Shown: positions 25,007 to 34,527 of the stretch, piece by piece
Position numbering within the stretch: the stretch's first letter is position 1
Layout of the letters: each line of letters starts with the position of its first letter
Origin: Escherichia boydii
Lineage (GTDB): Bacteria > Pseudomonadota > Gammaproteobacteria > Enterobacterales > Enterobacteriaceae
Assembly (NCBI GenBank): GCA_041890495.1
Contig: CP169086.1
Span: 4,588,001 to 4,652,000, forward strand
Direction: 5' to 3'
Length of the DNA: 64,000 nucleotides
The notes under the pieces: generated by a model
The model's database searches: none
The model's input: the letters and a program-made list of their open reading frames with translations, nothing else
Told to the model about the DNA's origin: nothing
Program-made: the position numbers and the translations under genes

Positions 25007-25843
25007 GTGGACGTCAGAGAAAGCATCCACAGCGCGCACGCCAAAACGCTGGATACTCAGGGGCTGCGCAAGGCATTTTTAGTCGAGCAGGTATTCGAGG
25101 CCGACAGATACACCATGGTCTACAGCCATATCGACCGCATTATTGTGGGTGGAATTATGCCCGTCATGAAAACCGTCTCCGTGGGCGGTGAGGTCGGTAA
25201 ACAGCTGGGCGTGAGCTATTTCCTTGAGCGTCGCGAGCTGGGGGTAATTAACATCGGTGGGCCGGGTACCATCACCGTAGGCGGACAGTGCTATGAGATT
25301 GGCCATCGCGAGGCGCTGTACGTGGGGAAAGGGGCGAAAGACGTGGTCTTTGCCAGCATCGACGCCAGCAAGCCTGCGAAGTTTTACTACAACTGCGCGC
25401 CGGCGCACTGCACCTACCCAACCAAAAAAGTGACCACGGCAGACGTCGCCCCCGTGACCCTGGGCGACAACCTCACCAGCAACCGCCGCACCATCAATAA
25501 ATACTTCGTGCCGGACGTGCTGGAGACCTGCCAGCTCAGCATGGGATTGACCGAGCTGGCGCCGGGCAACCTGTGGAACACCATGCCGTGCCATACCCAC
25601 GAGCGCCGTATGGAAGTCTACTTCTACTTCAATATGGATGAGGACGCCTGCGTCTTCCACATGATGGGACAGCCGCAGGAAACGCGCCATATCGTGATGC
25701 ACAACGAGCAGGCGGTGATTTCACCGAGCTGGTCTATTCACTCCGGCGTAGGGACGAAAGCCTACACCTTTATCTGGGGAATGGTGGGCGAAAACCAGGT
25801 CTTCGATGATATGGACCATGTTGCGGTCAGCGATCTGCGCTAG
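25007..25843 (+). CDS. kduI: 5-keto-4-deoxyuronate isomerase KduI
   Basis: A 278-residue cupin-fold enzyme. It converts 5-keto-4-deoxyuronate (from pectin or hyaluronan breakdown) to 2,5-diketo-3-deoxygluconate. The zinc-binding segment TMPCHTHERRMEVYFYF (about residues 194–210) is intact, and length matches the family. A GGAGG ribosome binding site precedes the start at 25007 (GTG). It is followed by kduD, the next enzyme in the pathway, with a 63-base spacer. Confidence 0.95.
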   Translation: MDVRESIHSAHAKTLDTQGLRKAFLVEQVFEADRYTMVYSHIDRIIVGGIMPVMKTVSVGGEVGKQLGVSYFLERRELGVINIGGPGTITVGGQCYEIGHREALYVGKGAKDVVFASIDASKPAKFYYNCAPAHCTYPTKKVTTADVAPVTLGDNLTSNRRTINKYFVPDVLETCQLSMGLTELAPGNLWNTMPCHTHERRMEVYFYFNMDEDACVFHMMGQPQETRHIVMHNEQAVISPSWSIHSGVGTKAYTFIWGMVGENQVFDDMDHVAVSDLR

Positions 25844-25906
25844 TCGCGGGCGGTGAAGCATAAACCTGCCTGTGAGTGACAGGCTCTGAAAGAGTAAGGA
25901 ATAAAC

Positions 25907-26668
25907 ATGATTCTGGATGCATTCTCTCTGCAGGGGAAAGTGGCGGTGGTTTCCGGATGTGATACCGGGCTGGGTCAGGGGATGGCGTTAGGCCTGGCAG
26001 AAGCGGGCTGCGATATCGTCGGGATTAATATCGTTGAGCCGACGGAAACCATCGAACGCGTGACGGCGCTGGGTCGCCGTTTCCTGAGCCTGACCGCCGA
26101 CCTGCGTAAAATCGATGCCATTCCTGAACTGCTGGATCGTGCGGTGGCGGAATTCGGTCATATCGACATTCTGGTCAACAACGCCGGGCTGATTCGCCGT
26201 GAAGATGCGATCAACTTCAGCGAGCGCGACTGGGACGACGTGATGGATTTGAACATCAAGAGCGTATTTTTCATGTCCCAGGCGGCGGCAAAGCACTTTA
26301 TCGCGCAGGGGAACGGCGGCAAGATCGTGAATATTGCCTCCATGCTCTCGTTCCAGGGCGGTATCCGCGTGCCGTCTTACACTGCGTCCAAAAGCGCCGT
26401 GATGGGCGTGACCCGCCTGCTGGCAAACGAGTGGGCGAAACACAACATCAACGTGAATGCGATTGCGCCGGGTTACATGGCGACCAACAACACCCAGCAG
26501 CTGCGCGCAGACGAGCAGCGTAGCGCGGAAATCCTCGACCGCATTCCGGCGGGACGCTGGGGTCTGCCGGGCGATCTGATGGGGCCAGTGGTATTTCTGG
26601 CCTCCTCCGCATCGGATTACATCAACGGTTACACCGTGGCTGTAGACGGCGGCTGGCTGGCGCGTTAA
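25907..26668 (+). CDS. kduD: 2-dehydro-3-deoxy-D-gluconate 5-dehydrogenase KduD
   Basis: A 253-residue short-chain dehydrogenase. It has the cofactor loop GCDTGLGQG (residues 18–26), NNAG at about 91–94, and the catalytic S…YTASK (YxxxK near 157–161). It reduces 2,5-diketo-3-deoxygluconate to KDG with NADH, completing the kdu step to the Entner–Doudoroff lower pathway. It forms an operon with kduI and ends at a strong terminator. Confidence 0.95.
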   Translation: MILDAFSLQGKVAVVSGCDTGLGQGMALGLAEAGCDIVGINIVEPTETIERVTALGRRFLSLTADLRKIDAIPELLDRAVAEFGHIDILVNNAGLIRREDAINFSERDWDDVMDLNIKSVFFMSQAAAKHFIAQGNGGKIVNIASMLSFQGGIRVPSYTASKSAVMGVTRLLANEWAKHNINVNAIAPGYMATNNTQQLRADEQRSAEILDRIPAGRWGLPGDLMGPVVFLASSASDYINGYTVAVDGGWLAR

Positions 26669-26684
26669 TTTCCCCTGCATTAAG

Positions 26685-26714
26685 AACCTCTGCCCATGGG
26701 CGGAGGTTTTTTTT
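26685..26714 (+). terminator. Terminator of kduID
   Basis: AACCTCTGCCC/GGGCGGAGGTT stem with a minimal loop and eight Ts, starting 17 bases after the kduD stop. Confidence 0.88.
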
Positions 26715-26853
26715 CGCAATAATTGGCTTAGTCCATATTGCAAAAGATGAAAAATCCATACTAAAAAATCACCAATGACGGCAATCACACTTTTATTTCT
26801 TAGATATTAACTGATTAGTAAAAATACGTGATTATTCGCCGTGAGTTGAAATT

Positions 26854-26898
26854 GTAATGTCCATCACAGAACCGTATGCCGTAGCGGAATAATCCATA
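26854..26898 (+). promoter_or_regulatory. CRP-like and AraC sites of the araE promoter
   Basis: TGTAA-N6-TCACA at 26854–26869 is a CRP-like site. TAGC-N7-TCCATA at 26882–26898 is an exact match to the AraC half-site consensus. araE is an AraC–arabinose- and CRP-activated gene in E. coli, and both sites lie 80–125 bases before its start, as expected. The rest of 26715–26979 holds no gene. Confidence 0.8.
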
Positions 26899-26979
26899 AC
26901 TTCGCGATTTCCGGCCTGACACTTTTCCTCGCTTTCTCGTAATTTCAGTTAACGAATTTGCTGTTGAGGCAGGAAAAAT

Positions 26980-28393
26980 ATGACATCTATAAATGACTCT
27001 ACCCTAATGCCCGCTGCGCTGCGCGATACTCGCCGCATGAACCAGTTTGTCTCCATAGCCGCCGCCGTGGCGGGTCTGTTATTTGGACTGGATATCGGCG
27101 TCATTGCCGGCGCATTACCGTTTATTACCGATCACTTTACCCTCAGCAGTCGCCTGCAGGAGTGGGTGGTGAGCAGCATGATGCTTGGCGCGGCCATCGG
27201 GGCGCTGTTCAACGGCTGGCTTTCGTTCCGCCTGGGGCGCAAATACAGCCTGATGGTTGGGGCGATCCTGTTCGTCGCGGGTTCGATCGGCTCGGCGTTT
27301 GCCGCCAACGTTGAAATCCTGCTGCTCTCCCGCGTGCTGCTGGGCGTGGCGGTGGGGATTGCCTCCTACACGGCACCGCTTTATCTCTCCGAAATGGCAA
27401 GCGAAAACGTGCGCGGCAAGATGATCAGCATGTATCAGCTGATGGTCACTCTGGGTATTGTGCTGGCGTTTCTGTCTGACACCTACTTCAGCTACAGCGG
27501 CAACTGGCGCGCGATGCTGGGCGTGCTGGCCTTACCGGCGCTGGTGCTGATCGTCCTGGTCATTTTTCTGCCGAACAGCCCGCGCTGGCTGGCGCAGAAA
27601 GGGCGCCACGTGGAGGCAGAAGAGGTGCTGCGCATGCTGCGCGACACATCAGAAAAAGCCCGCGAAGAGTTGAATGAGATCCGCGAAAGCCTGAAGCTCA
27701 AGCAGGGGGGCTGGGCGCTGTTTAAGATCAACCGCAACGTGCGCCGGGCGGTCTTCCTCGGCATGCTGCTGCAGGCGATGCAGCAGTTTACCGGTATGAA
27801 CATCATCATGTACTACGCGCCGCGTATCTTCAAAATGGCGGGCTTTACGACCACAGAACAACAGATGATTGCGACTCTGGTCGTAGGGCTGACCTTTATG
27901 TTCGCCACCTTTATTGCGGTGTTTACGGTAGATAAAGCAGGGCGTAAACCGGCTCTGAAAATTGGTTTCAGCGTGATGGCGTTAGGCACTCTGGTGCTGG
28001 GCTATTGCCTGATGCAGTTTGATAACGGTACGGCTTCCAGTGGCTTGTCCTGGCTCTCTGTTGGCATGACGATGATGTGTATTGCCGGTTATGCGATGAG
28101 CGCCGCGCCGTGGTGTGGATCCTGTGCTCTGAAATTCAGCCGCTGAAATGCCGCGATTTCGGTATTACCTGTTCGACCACCACGAACTGGGTGTCGAATA
28201 TGATTATCGGCGCGACCTTCCTGACACTGCTTGATCGCATTGCGCTGCCGGTACGTTCTGGCTCTATACGGTGCTGAACGTGGCGTTTATTGGCGTCACG
28301 TTCTGGCTGATCCCCGAAACCAAAGGCGTGACGCTGGAACACATCGAGCGCAAGCTGATGGCCGGAGAGAAGCTGCGAAATATCGGCGTGTGA
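26980..28393 (+). pseudogene. araE: Arabinose:proton symporter AraE, frameshifted near the 3' end
   Basis: This sugar-porter MFS protein has 12 helices and motifs RLGRKYSL and PNSPRWL. It imports L-arabinose with a proton. The frame is intact to residue 381, then is shifted by loss of one G at about 28110 (APVVW expected, APW found) and restored by loss of another G near 28242. Joining the frames gives a full protein of about 472 residues ending EKLRNIGV. From about 27775 to 28265 the DNA reads, from memory, like E. coli K-12, whereas the N-terminal part and the last 40 residues are diverged. The lesions are probably sequencing errors rather than true inactivation. Confidence 0.85.
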
Positions 28394-28603
28394 TCGTATT
28401 GTCTGTTTACACGTTATAACCTATGCCAGAGGTGGACAAAGAGATGAATCACAATAATAACGTGACGAAACTCTCTACCAACTTTGGCAGGGTGTAGTCA
28501 GATAAAGAGATTTGCAATTAGGATTTTTCTTAATCTATTGTATTATTGGGCCACCAAGATCAATGAACAAAGATGCATTGCATCATGAGAAAGAAGAATT
28601 CCT

Positions 28604-29728
28604 ATGTCAGAAATGGATTTCAAAAAAAACACAGATATTGATTTTTCCCGTTATACCTCCCGAACTGAACACGCTAAAGAAATAGATCTTTTCGGTTTAT
28701 TCGCTGTTTTAGTGGCAGCGAAAAAGCGCATCGTCGCCGTTACGCTTGCTTTTGCACTGGCGGGGTTGGCCATTTCATTTTTACTGCCGCAGAAGTGGAC
28801 CAGCAAAGCGGTGATCACCCCGGCAGAACTGTCGCAGTGGAACCCGCTGCGCCAGATGATGGTGGCGCTACAGGTGCTTGATGTGGACGTGAAGATTACC
28901 CGTCCGGAAGTCTTTGACCTGTTCATTAAAAAGTTTCAGTCGCAGTCTTTGCTTGAAGAGTATCTGAAATCCTCTTCTTACGTGATGTCGCAGCTTAAAG
29001 ACACGGAGGTGGATCCGCTTGAGCTGCATCGGGCGATAGTCAACATCTCAGACAGAATGATAGCGGTGAATAACGCTCAGGGAAAAGACGCGGATAAAAT
29101 CCCCTATGTCTCCTGGACATTAAGCTTCACTGCACCGACAGCAGGCGATGCGCAAAACGTTCTGGAGGGATACATCGATTATATCGCGGCTATCGTCGAA
29201 AAAGAGACGGTACAGAATATCCGCAACCAGATCGCCCTGAAAAAGAACGTCGTTGAGCAGCAGCTGGAACTGGATCGCGTCCGTCTGACCACTATTCACA
29301 ATACCAACCTGCAGCGACTCAATTATTCGCTGGAAGTGGCAAATGCGGCCGGCATTAAGAAACCGGTTTACAGCAACGGGCAGGCGGTAAAAGATGATCC
29401 GGATTACTCCGTTGCGCTCGGCGCTGACGGTATCGCGCAAAAGCTGCAGATTGAAAAAAATCTTAAGGACGTGACCGAGCTGAATGCAGATTTCCAGAAC
29501 CGGGAATACTATCTGGCGCAGCTTAAAAAGCTCTCCTTTGCTGATGTTAAACTTGAGCCATTCCGGTACCAGCTCACACCTTCCATGCCGGTGAAAAAGG
29601 ATGGTCCGGGCAAGGCCCTGATTGTCATTCTGGCGGCGCTCCTGGGGGGCCTGTTTGCCTGCGGTAGCGTTTTACTTCGCGAGGCGATGCTCACCCGTAA
29701 TCCACTCCCCGAGCCGGTGACGGAATAA
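28604..29728 (+). CDS. fepE: FepE/Wzz-type O-antigen chain-length regulator
   Basis: A 374-residue polysaccharide co-polymerase. It has an N-terminal membrane helix (about residues 42–62), a long periplasmic coiled-coil region with LPQKWTSKAVITPAELSQWNP, and a second membrane helix near the C terminus (about 338–358, proline-rich LTPSMPVKKDGPGKALIVILAALLGG). The length fits the very-long-chain Wzz FepE. It sets O-antigen length together with the Wzy polymerase in the inner membrane. It lies next to araE here rather than beside fepA as in E. coli, so location differs. A terminator follows. Confidence 0.85.
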   Translation: MSEMDFKKNTDIDFSRYTSRTEHAKEIDLFGLFAVLVAAKKRIVAVTLAFALAGLAISFLLPQKWTSKAVITPAELSQWNPLRQMMVALQVLDVDVKITRPEVFDLFIKKFQSQSLLEEYLKSSSYVMSQLKDTEVDPLELHRAIVNISDRMIAVNNAQGKDADKIPYVSWTLSFTAPTAGDAQNVLEGYIDYIAAIVEKETVQNIRNQIALKKNVVEQQLELDRVRLTTIHNTNLQRLNYSLEVANAAGIKKPVYSNGQAVKDDPDYSVALGADGIAQKLQIEKNLKDVTELNADFQNREYYLAQLKKLSFADVKLEPFRYQLTPSMPVKKDGPGKALIVILAALLGGLFACGSVLLREAMLTRNPLPEPVTE

Positions 29729-29740
29729 ACGCAGCAGTTT

Positions 29741-29770
29741 AAAAAGGCGCTGAATACAGCGCCTTTTTTT
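29741..29770 (+). terminator. Terminator of fepE
   Basis: AAAAAGGCGCTG/CAGCGCCTTTTT, a perfect 12-bp stem with a 4-base loop and a T run, 13 bases after the fepE stop. Confidence 0.9.
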
Positions 29771-29816
29771 ATGTGCATCGGTTGTGTTAAAAAAGAAACA
29801 AAGATAAGGAGGGATG

Positions 29817-30509
29817 ATGAAAACGATCGGCCTGTTAGGTGGAATGAGCTGGGAATCGACAATCCCTTATTACCGCCTGATTAATGAAGGGGTAAAGCAG
29901 CGTCTGGGTGGTCTGCACTCCGCAAGTCTGCTGTTGCACAGCGTTGATTTCCATGAAATCGAGGCCTGTCAGTCGAGCGGTGAGTGGGATAAAGCTGGGG
30001 AGATCCTGGCCCGGGCGGCACTGGGACTGGAGCGTGCCGGTGCCGAGGGTATAGTGCTCTGTACCAATACCATGCACAAAGTGGCGTCGCATATTGAGGA
30101 CCGCTGCTCGCTGCCGTTTCTGCATATCGCGGACGCGACCGGTCGTGCGATTGCGGCATCCGGGATGCGCCGCGTAGCGCTTTTGGGTACACGCTACACC
30201 ATGGAACAGGATTTTTATCGCGGGCGTTTGCACAGTGAATTTGGGATCGAGAGCCTGATCCCGGATGAAGAAGATCGGGCGCGCATCAACCAGATTATCT
30301 TTGACGAGCTCTGCCTCGGGACCTTCAGCGAATCTTCCCGCGCGTATTACGTCAGCATCATCGATAAACTCGCGCAGCAGGGGGCCGAAGGGGTGATATT
30401 CGGCTGCACCGAGATCGGTTTGCTGGTCCCCGTCGAGCAAAGCCCCGTCCCGGTATTTGATACCACCGCCATCCATGCCGCGGATGCCGTGGAATTTATG
30501 CTGTCATAA
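29817..30509 (+). CDS. ygeA: Broad-specificity amino-acid racemase YgeA
   Basis: A 230-residue Asp/Glu/hydantoin racemase family protein. The two catalytic cysteines lie in VLCTNTMHK (about residue 83) and FGCTEIG (about 197). YgeA racemises several amino acids, such as homoserine and methionine, without PLP. AAGGAGG precedes ATG 29817; the ATG one codon earlier is too close to it. It ends overlapping the convergent lysR gene by 6 bases. Confidence 0.92.
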   Translation: MKTIGLLGGMSWESTIPYYRLINEGVKQRLGGLHSASLLLHSVDFHEIEACQSSGEWDKAGEILARAALGLERAGAEGIVLCTNTMHKVASHIEDRCSLPFLHIADATGRAIAASGMRRVALLGTRYTMEQDFYRGRLHSEFGIESLIPDEEDRARINQIIFDELCLGTFSESSRAYYVSIIDKLAQQGAEGVIFGCTEIGLLVPVEQSPVPVFDTTAIHAADAVEFMLS

Positions 30510-31430
30510 CGGATTTTGCAGGTCAGGTAAGCGAAGCGCCACCTGACGTGCGTGTTCCTTTAAGTGTTCGGTGAAAGCGTCCACCAGCGCGGAGGCCGGA
30601 CGGTGCTGCGGGCGGATCAGGCTCACGGTGAACGGGACGGACACGCTAAAGCGGCGGATGACAATCCCGCTTCCGGCATAGTCCAGCGCCGTGAGTGGAT
30701 TCACCACCGCGACGCCGACGCCAGCACGCACCATCGAGCAAATCGAAGCCGCGCTGTGCGTTTCCACCACCAATCTCCGTTTGACCTGATGCTCGGCAAA
30801 CAGGGTATCCAGCAGCTGTCTGTAACTGTCGGTCTGCGACAGGCTAATGTAGTTTTCCCCGTGGAAATCCTCTGGTGTGAGCACCGCCTTACCGGCAAGC
30901 CGATGCCCGGCGGGCAAAACACACACTTCATCTAACGAGATCAACTCCGTGCGCGTCGTGCCCGCTGGCGTGGAGAGCGTTTCGGTTAGGCCTAGATCAT
31001 GGCGCTGGGCCGAAAGCCACTCTTCAAGCAGAGGTGATTCCTGAGGCACGATGGTGAGGCTAACCTCCGGGTATCGGGCCAGAAAGGGCTGCAGCAGCAT
31101 CGGCAGAAAGGATTGCGAGAAGACGGGCAGGCAGACGATCGACAGCTCGCCCTGGCGAAACTCGCGCAGGCTTTCCGCAGCACTCACTATTCTGTCCAGT
31201 CCGTACCAGGAGCGCTGTACTTCCTCGAACAGGCGTAACCCCTGAACCGTCGGGTGAAGCCTGCCTCGGGTACGTTCGAACAGCTTCAGCCCCAGCACTT
31301 TCTCGAAGCGGGCCAGCTCGCGGCTTACCGTAGGCTGCGAGGTATGCAGCATTTGTGCGGCTTCGGTGAGATTGCCGGTGGTCATCACGGCGTGAAAAAT
31401 CTCAATATGGCGTAAATTGACGGCGGGCAT
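30504..31430 (-). CDS. lysR: LysR, activator of lysA
   Basis: A 308-residue LysR-family regulator with an intact N-terminal helix-turn-helix (residues 5–60, IEIFHAVMTTGNLTEAAQML, then TSQPTVSRELARFEK). A substrate-binding domain occupies residues 90–300. It is divergent from lysA across 121 bases, the arrangement of E. coli, where LysR activates lysA in response to diaminopimelate and lysine. The 3' end overlaps ygeA by 6 bases. Confidence 0.93.
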   Translation of the reverse strand: MPAVNLRHIEIFHAVMTTGNLTEAAQMLHTSQPTVSRELARFEKVLGLKLFERTRGRLHPTVQGLRLFEEVQRSWYGLDRIVSAAESLREFRQGELSIVCLPVFSQSFLPMLLQPFLARYPEVSLTIVPQESPLLEEWLSAQRHDLGLTETLSTPAGTTRTELISLDEVCVLPAGHRLAGKAVLTPEDFHGENYISLSQTDSYRQLLDTLFAEHQVKRRLVVETHSAASICSMVRAGVGVAVVNPLTALDYAGSGIVIRRFSVSVPFTVSLIRPQHRPASALVDAFTEHLKEHARQVALRLPDLQNPL

Positions 31431-31551
31431 AGGGCACCTGAAAGCAGAGGACTGTCCATATCATTTTTGCATAGACTCGCGATAAAACGATATTTTTTAT
31501 TCTCTTTGCGCTGTGGCGTAATCATCTAAACGCATTTACCCGGAGAAGACC

Positions 31552-32814
31552 ATGCCACGCCCGCTGAACCAGACTGATACCGATTTGAACGCCGACAACC
31601 TGCTGCGCCTGCCTGCCGAGTTTGGCTGCCCGGTGTGGGTCTACGACGCGCAGATCGTTCGCGAGAAGATCGCCGCCCTGCATCAGTTTGACGTGGTGCG
31701 TTTTGCCCAGAAGGCCTGCTCCAATATTCATATTCTGCGCCTGATGCGCGAGCAGGGCGTGAAGGTTGACTCTGTTTCACTCGGCGAAATCGAGCGCGCG
31801 CTGGCGGCCGGATACGATCCGAAAGCCGACGGCGACGCGATTGTCTTTACCGCAGACGTTATCGACGATGCGACGCTTGCGCGCGTCCACGAACTGCAGA
31901 TCCCGGTGAATGCCGGCTCTGTGGATATGCTGGAGCAGTTGGGTCAGGTTTCTCCCGGCCATCGCGTCTGGCTGCGCGTGAACCCGGGCTTTGGTCATGG
32001 TCACAGCCAAAAAACCAATACCGGCGGCGAAAACAGCAAGCACGGGATCTGGTATGCCGATATGCCTGCCGCGCTGGAGGTATTACAGCGCTACGGCCTG
32101 AAGCTGGTCGGGATTCATATGCACATTGGCTCTGGCGTCGATTACGGCCACCTGGAGCAGGTGTGCGGTGCGATGGTGCGCCAGGTTGTCGACTTCGGTC
32201 AGGATCTTGAGGCGATCTCTGCCGGCGGCGGTCTCTCCATTCCTTATCGCGAAGGCGAAGAGGCGATCGATACCGATCACTATTACGGTCTGTGGAGCGC
32301 CGCGCGTGACCAAATTGCCGCGCATCTGGGCCATGCGGTGAAGCTGGAAATTGAGCCGGGTCGTTTCCTGGTGGCGGAAGCCGGCGTGCTGGTTTCGCAG
32401 GTGCGCAGCGTGAAAGAGATGGGGTCTCGCCACTTCGTCCTGATTGATGCAGGCTTTAACGATCTGATGCGTCCGTCCATGTACGGCAGCTATCACCACA
32501 TTACCGCCCTGGCCGCAGATGGCCGTGACTTAACGCAGGCGCCGCGGATTGAGACGGTCGTTGCGGGGCCGCTGTGCGAATCGGGCGACGTGTTTACCCA
32601 GCAGGAAGGCGGCAAAGTGGAAACCCGCGCGCTGCCAGAGGTCAAACCGGGTGATTATCTTGTGCTGCATGATACCGGTGCCTACGGGGCATCTATGTCA
32701 TCCAACTACAACAGCCGTCCGCTGCTGCCGGAAGTGCTGTTTGATAACGGTAAAGCACGGCTTATCCGTCGTCGTCAGACCATTCAGGAACTGCTGGCTT
32801 TAGAACTTATCTGA
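31552..32814 (+). CDS. lysA: Diaminopimelate decarboxylase LysA
   Basis: A 420-residue PLP enzyme of the alanine-racemase fold. It has PLP-binding K54 in FAQKACSN, the glycine-rich GGGLSIPY phosphate loop, IEPGRF, and the second-subunit active-site cysteine in GPLCESGD. It makes L-lysine from meso-diaminopimelate, the last step of lysine synthesis. Its stop overlaps the end of the convergent LacI-family gene by 31 bases. Confidence 0.95.
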   Translation: MPRPLNQTDTDLNADNLLRLPAEFGCPVWVYDAQIVREKIAALHQFDVVRFAQKACSNIHILRLMREQGVKVDSVSLGEIERALAAGYDPKADGDAIVFTADVIDDATLARVHELQIPVNAGSVDMLEQLGQVSPGHRVWLRVNPGFGHGHSQKTNTGGENSKHGIWYADMPAALEVLQRYGLKLVGIHMHIGSGVDYGHLEQVCGAMVRQVVDFGQDLEAISAGGGLSIPYREGEEAIDTDHYYGLWSAARDQIAAHLGHAVKLEIEPGRFLVAEAGVLVSQVRSVKEMGSRHFVLIDAGFNDLMRPSMYGSYHHITALAADGRDLTQAPRIETVVAGPLCESGDVFTQQEGGKVETRALPEVKPGDYLVLHDTGAYGASMSSNYNSRPLLPEVLFDNGKARLIRRRQTIQELLALELI

Positions 32815-33821
32815 TGAAAGTACGGCCCCGTTGTGACCGAGTCGCGTAACACCAGCGTGCCGGTAAACGGCGGGATGGCATCGACCGGCTGGTTTCTTGC
32901 CAGCCGGATCGCCTGATCGATGGCGGTGACAATCATATTGTCGATGGGCAGATAAACCGATGAGAGCGCGGGCTCCAGCCATTTCGCGCTTGGGGCATCG
33001 TCAAAGCCGAACAGTGAAATATCCTGCGGAATTTTAAGCCCCGCCTGGTGTAACGCTTTGGACGCTCCCAGCGCCATATCGTCGTTACAGGCAAACAGGG
33101 CGCTAAACGGCACACTGTCGGCAATCAGCTCCTTGCACAGTTCGTATCCCCGCGTCATTCCCGCATCGCCGTACTTTATCCGACGCTCGTCCAGGCGAAT
33201 GCCGTGTTTTTCCAGCGCCTTACGGTAGCCCATCAACCGCGCTTTACCCGTGGGGGTGTGGATCGGAACGGTGATACAGGCGATCTCGCGATGGCCCTGG
33301 GCGATCAGGTAATCCACGGCCTTAAACGCGGCATCCTGCTGTTCGAAAAACACGCAGCGATCCGGCGCCTGGCTCACTTCACGATTAATGACCACCAGCG
33401 GCGTTTTCACGGTGTTCATCAGTTTGACGATCGCTTTTTCGCTCATGTAGCGCGTGTAAAGCACGATGGCATCGCACTGGCGATCGGCCAGCATCTGCAC
33501 CGCCTGTTCTTCCTGTTCCGGCGCGTCGTGACCGTCGGTGACGATCAGCTGTTTCCCGTGAGTTTCGGTCTGCCGGGACGCCTGCTGGAGAAGACGACCA
33601 AAGTAAAAGCCGTCGAAGGTCGAGACGACCAGACCAATGCTGTTGCTGGTCTGGTTTGCCAGTGAACGCGCGAGAAAGTTCGGGCGATAGCCCAGCTCTT
33701 CCATCGCAGCAAACACCTGCTGACGCGTACTCTCTTTAACCTGACCCGTGCCGTTCAGCACGCGCGAGACGGTAGCCTTCGACACGCCCGCACGCAGTGA
33801 GACATCCAGCATTGTTGCCAT
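32784..33821 (-). CDS. LacI-family transcriptional repressor (AscG-like)
   Basis: A 345-residue repressor starting at ATG 33821 (MATMLDVS), after an AGGAATG ribosome binding site. The longer frame to 34058 overlaps the divergent GNAT gene and is rejected. The helix-turn-helix and hinge (residues 4–60, DVSLRAGVSKATVSRVLNG) are followed by a sugar-binding core (SIGLVVSTFDGFYFGRLL onwards). It resembles AscG-type repressors of beta-glucoside operons, but no sugar operon is nearby, so its target is elsewhere or lost. E. coli has no such gene between lysA and galR. Confidence 0.87.
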   Translation of the reverse strand: MATMLDVSLRAGVSKATVSRVLNGTGQVKESTRQQVFAAMEELGYRPNFLARSLANQTSNSIGLVVSTFDGFYFGRLLQQASRQTETHGKQLIVTDGHDAPEQEEQAVQMLADRQCDAIVLYTRYMSEKAIVKLMNTVKTPLVVINREVSQAPDRCVFFEQQDAAFKAVDYLIAQGHREIACITVPIHTPTGKARLMGYRKALEKHGIRLDERRIKYGDAGMTRGYELCKELIADSVPFSALFACNDDMALGASKALHQAGLKIPQDISLFGFDDAPSAKWLEPALSSVYLPIDNMIVTAIDQAIRLARNQPVDAIPPFTGTLVLRDSVTTGPYFHQISSKASSS

Positions 33822-34041
33822 TCTACATTCCTGCTTCCACGTAATGGTTTGCAGTTTAACACAGACCTCACGGCGTATAAGCGATGCGGGAAGCGCAAAA
33901 CTTCCGCCACGATCACGCTTTTTGGTCGCGATTCGTCTGGCCTGCCTGAAGTAAAACGAAATAGTCTGACTCTGGTAAAATAATCGCCGAACCGAGCTGG
34001 GGCGACAGGCCAGCAAAAACATGAGAAAACGCAGGTGCAAC

Positions 34042-34527
34042 GTGAAAAAGATAGCCATCCTCCCGCTTTACCAGGCACCGCACTATGCGGAGCAGGTCAT
34101 TGACTGGCTCTGGCAGGCCTTTGGCGAAGGGCTTTCTCGGGAGTTTTTCCACAGCGTTGTTGAGCACAGCCAGACGCCGGGAGCATTACCGCTGACTTTT
34201 ATTGCCGTTGAGGACGAAAAGCTTCTTGGTACGGTGGGACTCTGGCGCTGCGATTTGATCACCCGACAGGATCTCTTTCCGTGGCTGGCGGCGCTCTACG
34301 TTGACGACGCGGCGCGAGGCAAGGGGCTGGCAGGAGAACTTCAGCGGCATGTTATCGCTTACGCCGCGCAGTCCGGGTATGAGGAACTCCATCTGTGGTC
34401 TGCCTGCCGCGACTTTTACGAACGTTACGGCTGGCAGTATATCGGTGATGGGCTCGAATACCCGAACACGCGGGTTCACCTCTACCGTTATTCGCTCTGC
34501 GCTTCCGCAGGTGACGCAACGGAGTGA
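34042..34527 (+). CDS. GNAT-family N-acetyltransferase
   Basis: A 161-residue GNAT with motif A at LYVDDAARGKGLAGELQRHV (R/Q-x-x-G-x-G/A acetyl-CoA loop, about residues 90–110) and the C-terminal FYERYGWQYIGDG segment. GTG 34042 has CAGGTG upstream and starts the conserved KKIAILPLY strand; an in-frame ATG at 34021 is possible. The substrate is unknown. It is divergent from the LacI-family gene and its end overlaps galR by 40 bases, tail to tail. I do not recognise an E. coli counterpart at this locus. Confidence 0.82.
   Translation: MKKIAILPLYQAPHYAEQVIDWLWQAFGEGLSREFFHSVVEHSQTPGALPLTFIAVEDEKLLGTVGLWRCDLITRQDLFPWLAALYVDDAARGKGLAGELQRHVIAYAAQSGYEELHLWSACRDFYERYGWQYIGDGLEYPNTRVHLYRYSLCASAGDATE

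Noticed and set aside
25079..25702. 207-codon open frame opposite kduI
   Set aside because: Antisense shadow of a complete KduI coding sequence.
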